Of a stretch of DNA of 24,883 bases, positions 17,494 through 24,706 are shown piece by piece. The notes under the pieces were generated by a model, which was not told where the DNA came from, ran no database searches, and worked only from the letters and a program-made list of their open reading frames with translations. The DNA comes from Actinomycetes bacterium (lineage in GTDB: Bacteria > Actinomycetota > Acidimicrobiia > Acidimicrobiales > RAAP-2). Position 1 is the first letter of the stretch; the number at the start of each line of letters is the position of its first letter. The stretch lies in NCBI GenBank assembly GCA_021791145.1, contig JAJYXE010000010.1:1-24883 (forward strand). The letters run 5' to 3'. Made by a program: the position numbers and the translations under genes.

Positions 17494-19075
17494 CGTCTGC
17501 CATGAGCAACGGCGGGGTGTGGATGTGGGTGAGGCTCGGGGACCGCCCTACGACGTCGGTCGCCATCTCGAGCGCGTCGTCCAAGCTCGTCGCAGGGGAG
17601 AAGCCCATGCGACGGACGGCGGCAGGGTTCCCCCCGACCACGATGACGCGTCCGAGATGGTCGAGCGCGTGGGCGCACCAGTACCACATGTAGAAGGGGT
17701 GGACGCCGTGGTAGGCGTGACCCGTCCGGTACAGGTGCACGTACCACGGGTCGGTCGCGAACGACTCCTCATAGGTCTTCGACATCTCGAGCGGGTCGGT
17801 CGTGTCGCTCAGCACCTCCTCGAAGAAGTCGATGTAGCTCGGGTGGTGGCCGGGGTGGAACTCCCAGGGCGTGGGGTGGTGCATGATCACGACCCCGCCG
17901 CTGCGCACGAGAGGCTGGCCCCGGTAGAGGTTGAAGAAGTACCCGAGCCCGAGGCACGCGACGAGGACCGGGTTCATGATCGAGTTCACGTTGTACGGGC
18001 CGATGTAAGGGAGTCCCATCGTGAGGACGTCGGTCTGCCCGATCACCTCGACGCCCTGCTGCTTCCAGATGTTCGCGATCGCTGCGGCGTGCACGGCCTC
18101 GACCTCGCCTGCGTGGACCGACGTGAGCGCGTGGGGGGCACGGATGGAGTGGAAGATCTGCCGGGCGACCCGCGCTGGCGTCCGGTCGAGCGCGGCCGCG
18201 GTCGCGGCGAACGTCGCTCGGTCGCGCACCTTCCATTCCCACTCCCTGCGCTGGAGGAACCCGAATTGGGGCGGGAACGTGTCGGTGTTCAGCGTCGTCT
18301 CGATCTGGAAGACCTTCACGCCGCTGTCGGCGATGAGCCGCCCCATCCGCCAGTTGGACGAGTGGAGCTCCGAGGAGGGCGCGTCCATGAACGAGCGGCT
18401 GTGCAGCATCGTCTTTGGGTTGTGATGGTGGCGCAGGCTGCGGTAGCTGGCGAGCCCCGTCGCCACGCTCTTGTGCCCGCCGTCCATCGTGACCAAATTG
18501 ATGTTCACGTACACGAGGAGGTCGCTCGTCGCCGCGCGCTTGTTGATCTCGACGTCCTCCCCCTTTTCGGTGGTCCCCAGGTGCACCAGGTTCCCGGGGT
18601 CCTCCGCGTCGTGCTGGGTGAGCAGCCCATGCGGGGCGAAGGCGTCGTAGATGCGGTCGCCGAGAGCATGGCGGAGCTCTTCTTCGGTCATGCGCCGGTG
18701 GAGCGCGAGCGCGGCCACCAGGACCACGTCGTCGACGCCGGCCTCGGCGGCCATGTCGAGCACCTGCTCGATGACGAGCTGGCGGACGTCGGGGGAACGC
18801 ATGGGGGGGAGGGGCAGCGAGACGTCGTCGAAGCAGATGGTGAGCCGCATGCCAGCGCGCAGCAGCGCGGGCAGCGGCTCGCAGTCGCCGAGCGGGTGGA
18901 GCAGGGCGCCTCGGATCGCGCCGATCGGGTCATCGAGCGGTGCGAGCGGCTCCGGGGGATAGATGACGCGGCTCCCTTCGGGCAGCCGCTCGAGGACCAG
19001 GCGCTCCCCGTGCCAGAAGAGGGTTGGCGGGGTGGAGCGGTCCACCTCGAGGACGAGCCCTGGGCGGGGCGTCAT
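17486..19075 (-). CDS. LarA-like (DUF2088) protein, nickel-pincer racemase superfamily
   Basis: 529 residues, longer than lactate racemase LarA (about 425). N-terminal features are CFDDVSLPLPPMR (81-93), ALALHRRMTEEEL (His126) and GGHKSVATGLASYRSLRHHH (Lys202, His218). Compared from memory with Lactiplantibacillus LarA, the spacing of H108, K184 (cofactor link) and H200 (nickel ligand) matches H126, K202 and H218 exactly. The position of catalytic H174 is Ile192 instead, and the Arg of the DxTRP motif appears as Leu87. It is thus a divergent member, probably using the nickel-pincer cofactor on an unknown substrate. The cofactor genes larB, larC and larE are not in the window. ATG 19073-19075 overlaps the alcohol dehydrogenase stop by 4 bases. 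Confidence 0.82.
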   Translation of the reverse strand: MTPRPGLVLEVDRSTPPTLFWHGERLVLERLPEGSRVIYPPEPLAPLDDPIGAIRGALLHPLGDCEPLPALLRAGMRLTICFDDVSLPLPPMRSPDVRQLVIEQVLDMAAEAGVDDVVLVAALALHRRMTEEELRHALGDRIYDAFAPHGLLTQHDAEDPGNLVHLGTTEKGEDVEINKRAATSDLLVYVNINLVTMDGGHKSVATGLASYRSLRHHHNPKTMLHSRSFMDAPSSELHSSNWRMGRLIADSGVKVFQIETTLNTDTFPPQFGFLQRREWEWKVRDRATFAATAAALDRTPARVARQIFHSIRAPHALTSVHAGEVEAVHAAAIANIWKQQGVEVIGQTDVLTMGLPYIGPYNVNSIMNPVLVACLGLGYFFNLYRGQPLVRSGGVVIMHHPTPWEFHPGHHPSYIDFFEEVLSDTTDPLEMSKTYEESFATDPWYVHLYRTGHAYHGVHPFYMWYWCAHALDHLGRVIVVGGNPAAVRRMGFSPATSLDDALEMATDVVGRSPSLTHIHTPPLLMADVR

Positions 19076-20370
19076 GACGTGCCTCCTGGGTTGGCCCGGC
19101 CGGTGCGGCGGGTGCTCGTGGAACCTGACCTGGCGCGTGCGGCGCCTCGGGTGGGAGTCGCGCGTCTCAGATCGAAGGCGACCTTGACCGCGCCCCTGCG
19201 CCCGGCTGCGCCCGCGTGCTGGAGCGCCTCTTCGAACCGCTCGATCGGGTACGTCGCAGAGACGAGCCGGCCGAGCCCGTGCGTCGCGACGATGTCGAAC
19301 GCGAGCTCGAAGGTGCGGACGCGTCGGTCCGGAGCCAGCTGCTCGGTGCCGTAGGCGTAGGCCCCGGCGAGGCGGATCTCGCGCTGCCAGAGCGGGGCCA
19401 GGTCCACGTGGAGCCTTCCGGGCATCCCGACGAGCACCACGCGCCCACGCGGCCGGACCATGTCGAGGGACTGGGCGATGGAGTCGGCAGATCCGACGCA
19501 GTCGAAGACCACGTCGGCCCCGCCGGTCAGAGGGCCGATTGGGCGGCTCGGGCTCGGGCCGCCCAGGGCGAGGGAGCCGCTCTTGCGGCGGACGGCCCTC
19601 GAGAGCTGGTCGGGCGTGAGCGCGGCGGTCGCGCCGAGCTCGTCTGCGAGGCGGCGCTGGTGCGCGTAGCGCGCCCCGACGAGGAGCGCGCCGGGGGTCG
19701 CCACGGTGCCGGACGCCGAGAGCGCGGACACGGCGGCGACGACGGCGAGCCCGAGCGTCCCGGCACCGAGCACCGCGACGCTCTGGGCGTCACGGATCGC
19801 GGCGTCGCAGACCGCGTGCGCAGCGCACGCCACGGGCTCGACGATCACCGCGTCCTCGTCGCGGAAGCTCTCGGGGACGGGGTGCAGCTGGCTCTCGTGG
19901 GCGACGAGGCCGGCATGGGACCATCCGCCGCCGGTATCCGCGCAATAGCCGGTCTGGAGGCCGGGCTTCAAGTGGCCGAAGGCGACGCGCTCGCAGTCGC
20001 CGAGCATCCCGCGCGCGCACGCCGCGCACGGCGGGTCGATGCCGCGCGCGACGCATCCGAGGACCGGCTCGAGCACCACGCGCCGGCCGCTCTCGGTCCG
20101 GCCGACCACTTCGTGACCCGGGACGAACGGGAAGCTGACGATGTGCTCGAAATAGCGCGAGCTCCTGCCGTCGAGCGTTGCGAGGTCCGAGCCGCAGATG
20201 CCCGAGAGCAGCGGCTCCACCCGCGTCCAGCGAGGTCCGGGGAGCTCGGGCGGCTCGGTGTCCACGAGGCGCAACGGCCCGATCGCCGCGCCCCGCCCCG
20301 ACCCGAGCGTCGAGGCCAGCCTCGACGCCGCGAACCTCGGGAGGTTCCGCTCGAAGACGAGCGACTTCAC
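19072..20370 (-). CDS. Zinc-dependent alcohol dehydrogenase family protein
   Basis: MDR-type dehydrogenase of 432 residues. The catalytic zinc site is GICGSD (Cys59) with PGHEVVG (His86, Glu87) and EPVACAAHAV. The structural zinc Cys set is Cys106, 115, 118 and 126. The Rossmann fingerprint is VLGAGTLGLAV (200-210). It oxidises or reduces an alcohol/aldehyde with NAD(P). It is longer than the usual 350 because of a 30-residue N-terminal lead, a Gly/Pro/Ser-rich insert and a basic C-terminal tail. GTG 20368-20370 overlaps the preceding stop (GTGA), and its own stop overlaps the LarA-like start (ATGA), so the three genes are tightly coupled. The likely substrate is an intermediate of the upstream reductase (inference). 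Confidence 0.92.
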   Translation of the reverse strand: MKSLVFERNLPRFAASRLASTLGSGRGAAIGPLRLVDTEPPELPGPRWTRVEPLLSGICGSDLATLDGRSSRYFEHIVSFPFVPGHEVVGRTESGRRVVLEPVLGCVARGIDPPCAACARGMLGDCERVAFGHLKPGLQTGYCADTGGGWSHAGLVAHESQLHPVPESFRDEDAVIVEPVACAAHAVCDAAIRDAQSVAVLGAGTLGLAVVAAVSALSASGTVATPGALLVGARYAHQRRLADELGATAALTPDQLSRAVRRKSGSLALGGPSPSRPIGPLTGGADVVFDCVGSADSIAQSLDMVRPRGRVVLVGMPGRLHVDLAPLWQREIRLAGAYAYGTEQLAPDRRVRTFELAFDIVATHGLGRLVSATYPIERFEEALQHAGAAGRRGAVKVAFDLRRATPTRGAARARSGSTSTRRTGRANPGGTS

Positions 20371-22727
20371 GGCCGCCTGCTGGCGCGCGAGAGCGGGCGC
20401 ACGTCGAAGGGACCGATCGGCAGTGGGCGCGCGGCCCCGCCGGGAGCTCTCGTCCAGTGCTCGACGTGCCAGCCTCGGCGCCGCGCGATCGCTGCGAGGC
20501 GTGACTCGGGGTTGACCGCGACGGGGAACCCGACCGCCTCGAGCATCGCGAGGTCGCTGGCCGAGTCCGCGTAGGCCACGGACTGTGCGAGGTCGAGGCC
20601 GTGGGCGTCGGCGTAGTCGGCGAGGAGCTGTGCCCGCGCCTCGCCGATGGGCGGCAGCTCGTCCAGGCGGCCCGTGAAGCGGCCGGCCTCCTGGGCCATC
20701 CGGGCGCAGACGATGTCGTCGAACAATGGGCGCAGCGGAGCGATCACGAAGTCGAGCGCTCCGGTGATGAGGAGCGTGCGATGCCCGAGCTTGCGGTGCT
20801 CCCGGACGCGCGCGAGCCCTGCGGGGAAGGCGCGAGGGAGGAGCTGGCGGTGGAACAGCTCCCATGCGTCCTCCTCGAGCTCGGCCACCGGTGCGCCGTC
20901 GTAGCGACGGTAGAAGAGCCGGAGGAAGTCGCCGCGGTCGCGCCGGTCGAGCGCCAGGAGCGACGGACCTTGTGCCAGGAGCTCTGCGACGAGCGCTGCA
21001 CGACGGTGCGCTCGAAGGTGGCGCGTGGCGAGCCACGCGTAGCTGTCGACGACGTTGCCGGCGATGAGCGTGTGCTCGAGGTCGAACGCCGCGAGGTGAC
21101 GGTCAGGAGAGAGGATCGCCCGGCGCGCTCTCGTGGGGCGGCTGTCCAGCGTCGGCCGGCCTGGGGTCGTCTTGGCCCGGGCGTGGGCGACGACCGAGGG
21201 CAGATGGACGTCGTGGACGTAGTGGTCCCAATCGATGGCCGAGGGGTCGAAGCAGTAGGCGCTGCGGTCCGGCTCCTCGAGGGCGCGCCAGACCTCGAGC
21301 AGTCGGTCGACCCGGTAGCGCGCCTCGGTCTCGGTGTACGCGCCGTACAGCGAGACGTAGCCGAGCGCGCGCTTCGCGAGGGTGTTGCGCTCCTCGACCG
21401 TCGCGGAGAACGAGGCCTGCCGGCCGCGCAGCGGGAGCGCCGTGAGCACCCGCTCGGCCGCGTCCATCGCCTTCGTCGCGCGCCTGAGCTGGCGCTGGAC
21501 GCGGCCGCGGCCGGGGAAGGACCAGTCCGGAAGGCTGATCGGCTGGCCGCGTTCGTCGTAGAGCGGGTGCAGCGCGAACCACTGCTGGATGAGCTCGACG
21601 AGCCTCCCGTAGCGGAGCGGGTTGGCGACCCCCGACGCGACGTGGTACACGGCCGGGCGTTCGCGCTCGGGGCGCGGTCCGGCGGCGATCGCCAGGATCG
21701 CCGCGACCACCATGTCGACAGGGATGACGTCGATCACCCCCTCGGGGACCCCGGGGAACTCGCGAAGGAGCCCTCGGGCCAGGGAGATGATGATCGGCTC
21801 GGCCATCCGGAACCCGCGGATCCACCCGGGCACCGGCTCGGCCAGCGAGGACTCGATGATCGAAGGCCGGACGATGCTGAGAGGCACGCCGGCGGTCTCG
21901 GTCAGCACCCGCTCGCCGACGGCCTTCGTGAAGGGGTAGGCGTCGGGCCAGCCGAGCGACTGGGCGCGTGCGGAGCCGGCGTCGACGAGCTGGTCGTCGA
22001 CCCATTCGGCACGCAGACGCTCCGCGCGCGTGGCAAGGAGGTGCTCGCCGGCTGCGCCGAGCTCCTCGCGCGCGCGCTTTGCGAACACGGCAAGCCTGGG
22101 GGCACGACGCGACTCGGCTTCGAGGTCCCTGCGGAGCCTCCTCGCGTAGTCGACCTCCGCGCTCCAGTCGACCTCGAGCGAGAACCGGTCGGCGCCGAGC
22201 AGCTCCTCGCGCGTCTCGCCCTGGTGGGTCCCAGCGACGTAGGCGGTCGAGACCGCGAGCAGGTGGACGCCCTCGGTGCGCTCGGCCTCCGCGCGGGCGG
22301 CCTCGAGTGCCGCGGCCACGCGGGAGGGGCCGAGCATGTTGATCTCGACGGCCTGGTCGAGGGGTGCGTCGAAGCTGACGGTGGCGGCCGAGTGGACCAC
22401 GACGTCGCAGGAGGCGAGGAGACGGCGGCCTTCCTGGTCGAGGCCGAGCCCGTCACGGGTCACGTCCCCGGCGACCGCCACGAGCCGGCTCGCCGTCTGC
22501 GCGAACCGCTCGCCGTGCTCGGAACGAAGACGGTCGAAGCAGTCGTTGCGAAGGATCTCGCGCGTCGCGCGCTCTTCCGCGCTCGCGCGTCGGCCGGGAC
22601 GGACGAGCACCACGACCTCGGCGTCGGGGATGGTGCGCAGGATGCGCTCGACGAGCGCGGTGCCGAGGAAGCCCGTGGCGCCCGTGATGAAGAACCGCTT
22701 GCCGGCCAATGCGTCCGGGATCGACAC
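20367..22727 (-). CDS. Fatty acyl-CoA reductase fused to HAD-IB phosphatase
   Basis: Two-domain protein of 786 residues. Residues 1-510 are an extended SDR of the fatty acyl-CoA reductase (NAD_binding_4) type: TGATGFLGTALVERIL (15-30), VVHSAATVSFDAPLDQAVEINMLG (110-133), Ser160, YPFTK (264-268) and the family-specific SIVRPSIIESSLAEPVPGW plus a sterile-type C-terminal part. Residues 540-755 are a SerB-like HAD hydrolase: FDLEHT (Asp549, with Glu551 where Asp is usual), LLITG (Thr655) and DSASD (721-725). It should reduce an acyl-CoA or acyl-carrier thioester to an alcohol and dephosphorylate a related intermediate. GTG 22725-22727 is 6 bases from a TAGACC -10-like box, so the message may be leaderless. 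First gene of the operon, facing tetR. Confidence 0.9.
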   Translation of the reverse strand: MSIPDALAGKRFFITGATGFLGTALVERILRTIPDAEVVVLVRPGRRASAEERATREILRNDCFDRLRSEHGERFAQTASRLVAVAGDVTRDGLGLDQEGRRLLASCDVVVHSAATVSFDAPLDQAVEINMLGPSRVAAALEAARAEAERTEGVHLLAVSTAYVAGTHQGETREELLGADRFSLEVDWSAEVDYARRLRRDLEAESRRAPRLAVFAKRAREELGAAGEHLLATRAERLRAEWVDDQLVDAGSARAQSLGWPDAYPFTKAVGERVLTETAGVPLSIVRPSIIESSLAEPVPGWIRGFRMAEPIIISLARGLLREFPGVPEGVIDVIPVDMVVAAILAIAAGPRPERERPAVYHVASGVANPLRYGRLVELIQQWFALHPLYDERGQPISLPDWSFPGRGRVQRQLRRATKAMDAAERVLTALPLRGRQASFSATVEERNTLAKRALGYVSLYGAYTETEARYRVDRLLEVWRALEEPDRSAYCFDPSAIDWDHYVHDVHLPSVVAHARAKTTPGRPTLDSRPTRARRAILSPDRHLAAFDLEHTLIAGNVVDSYAWLATRHLRAHRRAALVAELLAQGPSLLALDRRDRGDFLRLFYRRYDGAPVAELEEDAWELFHRQLLPRAFPAGLARVREHRKLGHRTLLITGALDFVIAPLRPLFDDIVCARMAQEAGRFTGRLDELPPIGEARAQLLADYADAHGLDLAQSVAYADSASDLAMLEAVGFPVAVNPESRLAAIARRRGWHVEHWTRAPGGAARPLPIGPFDVRPLSRASRRP

Positions 22728-22733
22728 GCCACT

Positions 22734-22763
22734 GGTCTACCACTTGGTAGGTGCGTCTGTCTA
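22734..22763 (-). promoter_or_regulatory. Promoter of the acyl-CoA reductase operon
   Basis: On the minus strand, TAGACA (22763-22758; 5 of 6 to TTGACA), an 18-base spacer, then TAGACC (22739-22734), then six bases and the GTG start. This spacing predicts a leaderless mRNA. The -10 overlaps operator 1 and the -35 overlaps operator 2, so binding of the regulator should block it. Confidence 0.5.
22737..22750. promoter_or_regulatory. TetR operator 1, palindrome CTACCACTTGGTAG
   Basis: A 14-base palindrome (CTACCA-NN-TGGTAG) between the divergent tetR and reductase genes. It matches operator 2 (22761-22774) at 11 of 14 positions and lies 24 bases centre to centre from it. It covers the -10 box of the reductase operon. 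Confidence 0.75.
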
Positions 22764-22774
22764 CCATGTGGTAA
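22761..22774. promoter_or_regulatory. TetR operator 2, palindrome CTACCATGTGGTAA
   Basis: Second copy of CTACCA-NN-TGGTA with the last base changed, and the same GT before it as operator 1. It overlaps the -35 of the reductase operon and the -35 region of tetR, which suggests that the regulator also represses itself. Confidence 0.75.
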
Positions 22775-22784
22775 GCAAGGGCGG

Positions 22785-22790
22785 TAGCAT
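22785..22790 (+). promoter_or_regulatory. -10 box of tetR (TAGCAT)
   Basis: TAGCAT ends six bases before the GTG at 22797, the spacing of leaderless actinobacterial messages. The -35 region coincides with operator 2, but is itself unlike TTGACA. Confidence 0.4.
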
Positions 22791-22796
22791 TTGGGT

Positions 22797-23441
22797 GTGC
22801 CCACCTCGACGCCCGCGCAGACCCCCGCGCTGACGGAGAGGCAGGCGCGCACGCAGGCGCCGACCCGAGATCGGATCCTCGACGCTGCGCTCGCGGCGTG
22901 GGGGACCCGCGGCTACGAAGCGACCTCCCTCGACGCGCTGGCGGCGGGGCTCGGGATCACCAAGCAATCGATCCTGTACTGGTTCCCGAGCAAGGAGGCG
23001 CTGCTCGAGGCGGTGATCGCTCGCAGCGCGCAAGAGCTCGCCCAGGCGATGCAGTCCGCGCTCGACGGTGCAGGAGACGGCTGGGCGAAGATCGAGGCGG
23101 TGGTGAGGTCCGTGTTCCGCCTCGCGGCGCGCAGACCGGAGCTGCTCGGGCTCGTCCGCGAGATCTCCCGTCTCGGCCCTCCGGCTGCGTCGAGGATGAC
23201 GCTGGCGCTCCAGCCGCTCGTACGCCGCGCGTCGGACTTCCTCGAGGCGGAGATGGACGCCGGTCACATGCGGCGCCACGACCCGAACCTGCTGCTGCTC
23301 GCGATCTACTCGACGGTGATCGGCATGGTGACCGAGGTCGAGGTCCTGCGCGCCCTCGGGGAGGAGCCGACCGCCCGCTCTCTCGTGCGCCGCCGCGCCG
23401 ACGTCCTGCGGCTCCTTCGCTCGGCGCTCATGACGGACTGA
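22797..23441 (+). CDS. TetR family transcriptional regulator
   Basis: A 214-residue repressor-type protein. After a disordered lead of about 20 residues comes the TetR N-terminal domain: RDRILDAALAAWGTRGYEATSLDALAAGLGITKQSILYWFPSKEALLEAVI, with the helix-turn-helix around SLDALAAGLGITKQSILYWF. The helical ligand domain follows. It is divergent from the lipid operon, and the 69-base gap holds two palindromic operators, so it most likely represses that operon and itself. The inducer may be an acyl-CoA or fatty acid, by analogy with other TetR regulators of lipid genes (inference). I choose GTG 22797 because of the -10 spacing; TTG 22791 with GGCGG upstream is the alternative. TGA at 23439-23441. 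Confidence 0.93.
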   Translation: MPTSTPAQTPALTERQARTQAPTRDRILDAALAAWGTRGYEATSLDALAAGLGITKQSILYWFPSKEALLEAVIARSAQELAQAMQSALDGAGDGWAKIEAVVRSVFRLAARRPELLGLVREISRLGPPAASRMTLALQPLVRRASDFLEAEMDAGHMRRHDPNLLLLAIYSTVIGMVTEVEVLRALGEEPTARSLVRRRADVLRLLRSALMTD

Positions 23442-23453
23442 TCGACTGCTCGT

Positions 23454-23558
23454 GTGGTCGGCGCCCCTGTGGTCGGCGCCCCTGTGGCCGGCGTCTTTGT
23501 GGCCGGCGTCCCTGTGGCCGGCGTCTTTGTGGCCGGCGTCTTTGTGGCCGGCGTCCGG
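23454..23558. repeat. Seven-unit 15-bp tandem repeat after tetR
   Basis: Seven exact 15-base periods: two GTGGTCGGCGCCCCT, then five of the type GTGGCCGGCGTCTTT with changes only in the last three bases (TTT, CCT, TTT, TTT, CGG). It lies between the 3' ends of two convergent genes. On the minus strand one frame would read TPATK/TPATG, but it is outside any gene I accept. Confidence 0.93.
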
Positions 23559-23571
23559 AAGTGCGGCCTCG

Positions 23572-24360
23572 TCAGCTGACGGGCGGCGCCACCTTCTTCT
23601 TCTTCGGCGGGGACTTCGGCGTGTAGCGCTTGTTCGCCGAAGGCGGCTTGCGCGTCGCAGCGGTGCCCGCGTCCTTGCTCTTCCGTCCCCGCGGGGGCGT
23701 CGTCTTCGCCCGTCGCATCGAGCCGCGTGGAGGTGGCGCGACCCATCCTGTCATGACGGACTTGGCGGTCGGTGTGCCGTACTTCTGGGTGCGCCAGGCC
23801 CGCAGCATGACCCACCCGCCGGCGAGGCCGTACGGGAGGAGCACGAGCAGGGACCCGAACGCGAGGCCGGTCATCACCAGCGTGAACGCGAGGGGCGCGC
23901 GGCGGCGTATCCGCACGGTGACGTAGATCGCGGCGGCGAGAACGAGCGACACGACCAGAGGGAGCACGTAGTGGCTCGTCGGGTAGATGCCGTCGCACGC
24001 CTTGGTCGAGGCGACGTAGTGAAGATCGGCGATCCCGACGACCGGGCCGCAGGAGGTTCCCTTGGGCTTCACCGTGGTCGGGACGACCGTCTTGGAGACC
24101 ATGTCCGGCACGTAGAAGTAGACGGCAAGCAGCGCACCGAGGACCGCAGCGGCGATGCCGACCCTGTGCTCGGTCGGGTCCACGCGGACGATCCGCGCCC
24201 GTTTCTCGTCGTCGGTCATGCGAGAGAAGTCCACGGGCTCGGTGTTCGCAGCGCCCTTGGGCGCCGGTCCACGGAGGAACGTCTGGGCGAGGCGCTGCCA
24301 GGGGCTCGTCGGGCCCGCGTCGCCGCCCAGTGTGATGGGTCCTGTGGTGGCAGGGGACAT
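23572..24360 (-). CDS. Membrane protein of unknown function
   Basis: I do not recognise this 262-residue protein. It has a polar N-terminus (about 1-66), a membrane helix (about 68-90, GIAAAVLGALLAVYFYV), an outer or loop segment of about 40 residues with two Cys (TSCGPVV and TKACDGIY) that could form a disulfide, a second helix (about 131-150, LPLVVSLVLAAAIYVTV), and one or two further helices (about 155-187). The C-terminal 70 residues are basic and end in a Lys/Pro-rich tail with KKKK. ATG 24358-24360 has a TAGCCT box ten bases upstream on its strand, hence little or no leader. It stands alone between repeat arrays, convergent with tetR. The codon pattern (GC-rich third bases) and membrane profile support a real gene. 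Confidence 0.75.
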   Translation of the reverse strand: MSPATTGPITLGGDAGPTSPWQRLAQTFLRGPAPKGAANTEPVDFSRMTDDEKRARIVRVDPTEHRVGIAAAVLGALLAVYFYVPDMVSKTVVPTTVKPKGTSCGPVVGIADLHYVASTKACDGIYPTSHYVLPLVVSLVLAAAIYVTVRIRRRAPLAFTLVMTGLAFGSLLVLLPYGLAGGWVMLRAWRTQKYGTPTAKSVMTGWVAPPPRGSMRRAKTTPPRGRKSKDAGTAATRKPPSANKRYTPKSPPKKKKVAPPVS

Positions 24361-24390
24361 GCTCGCCCAAAGGCTACCGGCTGCGAGGCC

Positions 24391-24466
24391 GGAGGCGGCA
24401 TCCGGCGTCAGCGGGAGGCGTCATGCGGCGTCAGTGGGAGGCGGCATGCGGCGTCAGTGGGAAGTG
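24391..24466. repeat. 23-bp tandem repeat upstream of the membrane protein gene
   Basis: Three near-identical 23-base units (24391-24413, 24414-24436, 24437-24459), each GGAGGCGGCATGCGGCGTCA plus GTG with one to three changes, and a partial fourth (GGAAGTG). It lies about 30 bases upstream of the start of the membrane protein gene, reading leftward. Confidence 0.9.
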
Positions 24467-24629
24467 TCGAGGAGATTTGGTCGAGGAGACCAGGAGAGGG
24501 TGCGGGCCCGAGGAGCCGGGACGAGGACGCCCGGGGGAGGTGCGGGCCCTGCGCTATCGTCGTCACTCCGGTGCCGGTCCCGGGGTGCCGATCCCGGGCT
24601 CGGCTCTCCGGTCCGGTTCTGCGGTCCCG
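24467..24629. other. Gap between repeat array and tRNA, no gene seen
   Basis: GC-rich sequence without a supported gene. Its second half (24570-24631) repeats GGTCCCGGGG-like blocks (CCGGTCCCGGGGTGCC, CCGATCCCGGGC, GCGGTCCCGGGG), so it may be another decayed short repeat leading into the tRNA gene. Confidence 0.4.
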
Positions 24630-24706
24630 GGGCGCTTAGCTCAGTTGGTTAGAGCGCAGCCTTCACACGGCTGAGGTCGGAGGTTCGAGTCCTCTAGCGC
24701 CCACCA
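24630..24706 (+). tRNA. tRNA-Val (anticodon CAC)
   Basis: Full cloverleaf with encoded CCA. The acceptor stem GGGCGCT (24630-24636) pairs with AGCGCCC (24696-24702), followed by discriminator A and CCA. The D arm is GCTCAGTTGGTTAGAGC, the anticodon stem CAGCC/GGCTG holds loop TTCACAC, giving anticodon CAC (Val, codon GUG), and the T arm has GGAGG-TTCGAGT-CCTC. All arms pair well. Confidence 0.96.

Noticed and set aside
23306..24370. Minus-strand ORF through the 15-bp array reading TPATK repeats
   Set aside because: It is in a different frame from the membrane protein and continues antisense into tetR; no start or motif supports it.
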